Below, one piece after another: positions 60,301 through 64,000 of a DNA stretch of 64,000 nt. The position numbers and the translations under genes were made by a program. The stretch's first letter is position 1. Each line of letters begins with the position of its first letter. The DNA comes from Theristus sp. LFF4_11 (taxonomy: Eukaryota; Nematoda; Chromadorea; Monhysterida; Xyalidae): positions 62,001 to 126,000 of the forward strand of contig JASANC010004426.1 in assembly GCA_030248135.1 (NCBI GenBank). The letters run 5' to 3'. The notes below the pieces were generated by a model, which did not search any database, was not told where the DNA came from, and saw only the letters and a program-made list of their open reading frames with translations.

Positions 60301-63300
60301 AACTAGCTATAGCTGATTGGTTGATGCATGCATTCTGTGCATGAATTGCTGTGGAGGCAGAGTTGGTTTGCATAGAGTTCATGCATCACGTGACCATCAA
60401 CCAATCAGCTAGTTGCATATGTTAGACTGCAGAAATGTTGAAAAAAGAAGGCTCCGTTCTCGAATCCATTGAAAAAAAAACCGAAACAGAAGCGACTTTT
60501 GCATATGAATCTGAATACAGAGCAGGAGATTGCCGTATATGAGACGAACCGCATAAACGGCCTTCGGCTGCGGCAGCACACGCGCCTCGACCTGCATCGG
60601 CTCCGCATCAATCGCAAGGCCGGCCTCCTTCAGGAACGCGTTGTTCAGCAGCTGCATGTTGTGCACTTCGTTGTGCAGCTCCGACTGACGCTGAGGCGGC
60701 TTCAGTGCGCACTTCTAGAAAGAAAGCAACAGACCGCAGAATTGATGAACTGAACGTGCAGTGAGAGCACTGTAGAAACTGCAATGCCACTGTGCTTTCT
60801 CAGTAGTTCACGATTTTGAATGTAGCACAAAAATATAATCACGGGGGGGGGGGTGTTGGTGGGCGCCTCCGTCGCAAGCTGAGCTCCTTGGTATTCCGGC
60901 AGGTGCGTCCCTGGCATCCGCCTCACAGCGGTGCTAAACGCGTAGCATTTTTTCGCAGGAAAAGCAGCCATATGACTGTCATGCAGCTCTCGGCGCAACG
61001 CCGAGCTGATAAAGGCGGAAACACCATTTAGTTTTTCGTGCGTACGCACAAACGTCGTTCTAAATCCCGTGCGCAACGCAAACTAATCGTGTCCCTAAAG
61101 CATTAAGATAGCACACACGACACGACTAATCTAAATCGCGTGGCCATTTTTTACGTGTCGTGTCCGTGCGTACGCACAAATAACTAATTGCTAAACGCGC
61201 CTTAAGAGTTACAACACTCGCCAGCCGCAAAACAACAACCAAACATGATCACGCATTAGACCATCAGATCCGTAGAAGTTTAGACCAATTCGAAAGAGTT
61301 TTTTATCGTTCAGCATACTCAGAGCGAGCTGGAATAACGTCACTTGGTCACGCAAAATATGAAAACAACAGTGTCGTAGTAATCCGTAATAAGTCAAACC
61401 AAACCACAGCATTTATTAAACCCGTTTTTTGGTGTCGCACGCGAATAAAAACAAGACAAAAAACATTCGTATCAGTTGTATAGAAGTTCAGCCAACCTTG
61501 ATGATATCGGCCGCCAGACCCGCCTGCTTCAGCAGCTCAATTCGCTGGTTCGGCTGAATCGAGCAAAACTCGACCGGGTAAAACGAATACGAGTTCGTCT
61601 TTCGCGTTGTCCGCTGCTTGATGCACGGCAAATGCGGGAACCTAAACAACAGCAATATTGTTATTTTATTCACAGTTCTGCTTTAGACACAACCGACCTG
61701 TTAAATGGCATTCATAAAACAGCATTTGATGACACGCAGCTCCGTTGAAGCATAGCTGTGCGTCAAGATAAAGATTCATGAATGCCGCTTCACGCCCATT
61801 CTGGCAGGGGGTCTGCACGCCTCGGCGCTCTTTACTAATGCGTGGCCCTACACAAAATAAATGGCCCTACACAAAATAAATGGCCCTACACAAAATAAAT
61901 GGCCCTACACAAAATAAATGGCCCTGCATAAAATGAATGGCCCTGTGATTTTTGATCTGAGGTTGCTTGCAATGAGTCATTGTTCGTTCCTAATCATAAA
62001 CCTAATTCTAAGCCAAGCCCTTTTGACAGTGAAAATGATCAATTCGATTTTACGATAATCCCTTCATTTTGTGTAGGGCCATTTGTCTTGGGCCAAGCAT
62101 TAGTAAAGAGCACCCCCGCCTCTTCAGTCTTCAGGTCTGCAGACCAAATAAGCCCCACCACACCAAACGACGGCAAGCTTTGGCGTATTTGTTACGCTAA
62201 TGAATTATTCAACCAATCAAGAATAGAGCAACATTTGGACGAAAAGGTTCGACGTTAACGGAAAGTCCAAAGATCCAAGGCAGTCAAGTGTGCAAAACTA
62301 CAATAAGGAAACACTCACTTCAGCTGCCGATTGTATTTCTCTTTGAAATACTTCGTTATCGAGTAGGAAACGCCGTCACACTCGAATCTGAAACAATGAC
62401 AAACGAAAAAAATCGTTTTTTTTGCTGCAAAGCTTCGTATTTCTTTTCATAAGCGGCCGATCAAAGAAATTTATAAGTTGCGAAAACGTGATGATAAAAT
62501 TCAAATTAATGAAGCGAAAATATAACAAGAACCACAAAAATGCAACCAACGTTTCGCAATCGGCTGATTTCATCGACAGCCCGCACGCCTCCACCGTTTT
62601 GTCAACGTCTGTGTTCGGGATCAAAACTCGAACCGCAACGCCTGTGCAAATCACAACTTTTCGAATGTTCTTTTCTTTGTCTCTTTTCTTGCGGAAACCC
62701 TTTATAGGGCAACCCTAGCAAAATCCTGATCCTAATCTAATCAGCTTGAGTACAAATTGTCTGTAGGCTCGCTGACGTTTTACACGTGCACTTTACTATG
62801 AGTTTCTGATAAAAGCCACAAACGTGAGAACCATACCAGCGATGTGCTTCGAAATTTGTTCCCGCTTCGCATCGGCGCCCGATCCGAAAAAGTCGAACTG
62901 AGCCAATTCGTGGACGCTGCGCACGCGCGGCTGAAGTTGCGCCACCAGGTACTCCAACATCGAGAGCTGCTTGAAGAACGGCGACTTCTTCACTGAAAAC
63001 AGCTGCCAGTTCATCTTTGAACCGTAAACATGCTGACAATTCGCATTTTACCGGTAAAAAAACGGTATTTTTTCGATGTCAACCCTAGTAATAATTGCTG
63101 AATAATACGGAATTAAAGTCGTCTCTAAAATACGATACTCTGAAACTGAGTCAAGTCTTCAGATGAGCTCAATGAAAGCATCGCAAAGCCGATCACGATC
63201 ATCGTGTGCAAACGTACAGTCCAACGACATCGCATAGACGGGCACCTTGCCGCGGCCCTGCACCAACTTCACGCTCTTCTGAATGCCAACACCGAGCTCC

Positions 63301-63949
63301 GCAAAGCCATTCAAATGCGAGCGTGCTCCTTTTCGGTAGAACTTGTTGCCGAACACCACATGATGTTCGCTAAAACATTAGTAGGAATCGATGGGGACAA
63401 CTGCTGAATGCAAGTTGCTGATTTGCTGCAAATGAACTGCGCGAGAGTCGAACTGAGCGATCAGAGGCCAATCGGTTGGTACAATCACACAAGAGTTTAT
63501 TTAACTCAGAGAAACGATTCCGAGCCAGATAGACCTGTGCTTCAGCGCGGGATCCTACCGGTGCGTGCCATGGTGTGGTGAGCCATGGTGCACACACACT
63601 GCCGCACAATCTCCGTCAGACGTGCGTGTGCAGCCCAGGGCGGCACGGTTCTCCCCACCCGGTATGATATGATTCGAAAACAAGCGCGCCAAAATTCAGA
63701 CAAGCACGGAAATAAATAGCTGAAAACAACAAACCTAAAAAAGATCTGCTGACTGGTCGCCATTTCAAAGAACTGCAACGTGGAGCGGTCGCGTTTCGCC
63801 AGATCCGGATCCATTTGACGCCGAAGATCGGACGGTCGCATTTCAAAGTCCTCGGCGGCACCTTCGGCCCGTTTCACCGACAGTTGGAAGCCAGACACCT
63901 GTGTGAGAAGGGGGTCGCTTCGGTAGTCGACAAAAACACAGTCGACAAT
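54339..63949 (-). CDS. Argonaute (worm-specific/CSR-1-like), 5' partial
   Basis: Small-RNA-guided effector. Exons from the 5' side: 63949-63735, 63650-63559, 63369-63218, 62992-62837, 62641-62551, 62387-62319, 61641-61497, 60714-60550, 60086-59941, 57320-57136, 56842-56647, 56437-56317, 56156-55941, 55485-55216, 54937-54866, 54760-54642, 54489-54339, about 853 aa. Domains: N (FQLSVKRAEG, QFFEMATSQQIFF), PAZ (KKSPFFKQLSMLEYL, GLSMKSADCETF, ITKYFKEKYN then FPHLPC), MID (NWAMLMI, SSAHDAIKYCEQQC, TNMKLGG), PIWI (MFMGYDVCHAPA, WMYRDGVATGQYEK, FVFVVVQKRNNTRLY, VSVPAPCYAAHNLAKRG). The catalytic Asp (GYDV), Asp (YRDG) and His (CYAAH) are all present, and a Glu lies in RTEVEDF. The family usually starts upstream of this, so the 5' end is outside the window. 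The phase between the second and third exons does not match (see findings). It ends LFGKAFYA. Confidence 0.93.
55706..55793. repeat. GCATTCATGAAGC-family MITE, short copy
   Basis: GCATTCATGAAGC at the left and GCTTCATGAATG at the right form inverted ends about 85 bases apart, with an inner repeat around GTGACGCGCTGC and GCAGTGCGGTCAC. It is in an Argonaute intron. It shares ends with 57442-59919 and 61706-61789. Confidence 0.6.
57616..59881. mobile_element. Mariner-like element with about 120-bp ends
   Basis: It begins CAGGGTGGGCCAAAAAAAGG and ends with the exact reverse complement. Inverted similarity continues for roughly 120 bases. TA flanks both sides (57614-57615 and 59882-59883), consistent with Tc1/mariner insertion. 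The interior outside the hAT-like insert is short (about 1.1 kb in total with the ends) and has no intact transposase. The antisense frames at 57827-58071 are uninterpretable. Confidence 0.8.
58137..59292. mobile_element. hAT-like element with 8-bp target duplication
   Basis: The ends TAGGGGTGG and CCACCCCTA are inverted repeats. Next to them are repeated GGTATAAAAAACGG-type words. The octamer CTCCCACC flanks both sides exactly (58129-58136 and 59293-59300). The inside includes an acidic, Ser/Asp-rich frame at 58434-58643 (DDDFTDDDGDGC and similar), which may be the remnant tail of a transposase-linked protein or chance. No full transposase is present. Confidence 0.85.
60300..60415. repeat. 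ATCACGTGAT palindromic MITE, copy 2
   Basis: AGCTGATTGGTTGATGCATG on the left pairs with CATGCATCACGTGACCATCA and then ACCAATCAGCT on the right. It is related to 22951-23076. It lies in an Argonaute intron. Confidence 0.6.
61028..61187. mobile_element. GTGCGTACGCAC-family MITE, copy 2
   Basis: Inverted ends of the form TTAGTTTTTCGTGCGTACGC and its partner ending CGTACGCACAAATAACTAA flank about 110 bases. The interior matches 11538-11667 in reverse. It lies in an Argonaute intron. Confidence 0.65.
61706..61789. repeat. GCATTCATGAA-family MITE, degenerate copy
   Basis: GGCATTCATAAAACAGCA at the left and TTCATGAATGCC at the right are imperfect inverted ends. An inner pair (GACACGCAGCT and AGCTGTGCGTC) matches the layout of 55706-55793. 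Confidence 0.55.
61807..62120. repeat. Composite inverted repeat with 19-bp tandem units
   Basis: The left end GCGCTCTTTACTAATGCGTG is inverted at the right (GCATTAGTAAAGAGC). Inside the left arm, the 19-bp unit GGCCCTACACAAAATAAAT is repeated about five times (about 61842-61940). The middle (61945-62040) resembles a piece of the Helitron at about 35200-35300. It lies in an Argonaute intron. Confidence 0.6.
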
Positions 63950-64000
63950 CTAGATCGAAATGCCGTTTGCCCGAGCAGCAACCGTGTACACATTGTGTCT

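Overview
The window is nuclear DNA of an animal, most likely a nematode. It holds intron-rich protein genes with GT..AG introns (about 50 bp to several kb) and AATAAA polyadenylation signals, set in a background full of small DNA transposons. The nematode guess rests on the Argonaute gene at the right end, whose PIWI and MID segments read closest to the worm-specific/CSR-1 type. This is inference and no species is claimed. No bacterial operons, CRISPR arrays, rRNA genes or convincing tRNA genes were seen.

Plus strand, left half. At 2570-19115 lies a K-Cl cotransporter (SLC12/KCC) in about 27 exons. Its introns carry a perfect (AAC)190 array, a Tc1-type foldback element, a 1.5-kb minisatellite of 25-bp units and a Helitron. 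At 20779-26118 lies the ribosome-biogenesis gene KRI1 (16 exons, 792 aa), and at 27184-31587 the chaperonin subunit CCT2/TCP-1 beta (13 exons, 536 aa). A hAT-like miniature element with an 8-bp target duplication sits between these two. Two small unassigned coding candidates precede KCC.

Middle. From 31.6 to 37.6 kb there is mostly transposon debris: a second copy of the hAT-like element, a TA-flanked miniature element with a Helitron inside it, an empty copy of that same element, and a further TA element. A short RGS-domain gene (37648-38476, plus) follows. It converges on a minus-strand gene that matches the N-terminal half of the ciliary-tip protein CEP104 (38910-45805). One CEP104-like intron has been expanded by a 3.5-kb foldback element flanked by TTAA. 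An F-box gene (46230-48424, minus) lies 424 bp upstream on the same strand.

Right. A gene-poor stretch (48.4-54.3 kb) separates the F-box gene from a minus-strand Argonaute whose 17 exons run from 63949 down to 54339. Its 5' end is outside the window. The DDH slicer residues and the backup Glu appear conserved. One of its introns holds a three-deep stack of transposons (MITE, then mariner-like, then hAT-like).

The genes are mostly unrelated in function: ion transport, ribosome assembly, protein folding, G-protein signalling, cilium, ubiquitin ligase adaptor, small-RNA effector. I did not find a clearly new multi-gene system. The most notable material is the well-resolved transposon nesting, the intronic inverted repeats, and the combination of Argonaute features. 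Exon borders were placed by hand from splice consensus, reading-frame continuity and protein similarity. Phases agree through each multi-exon gene except at one Argonaute junction noted below.
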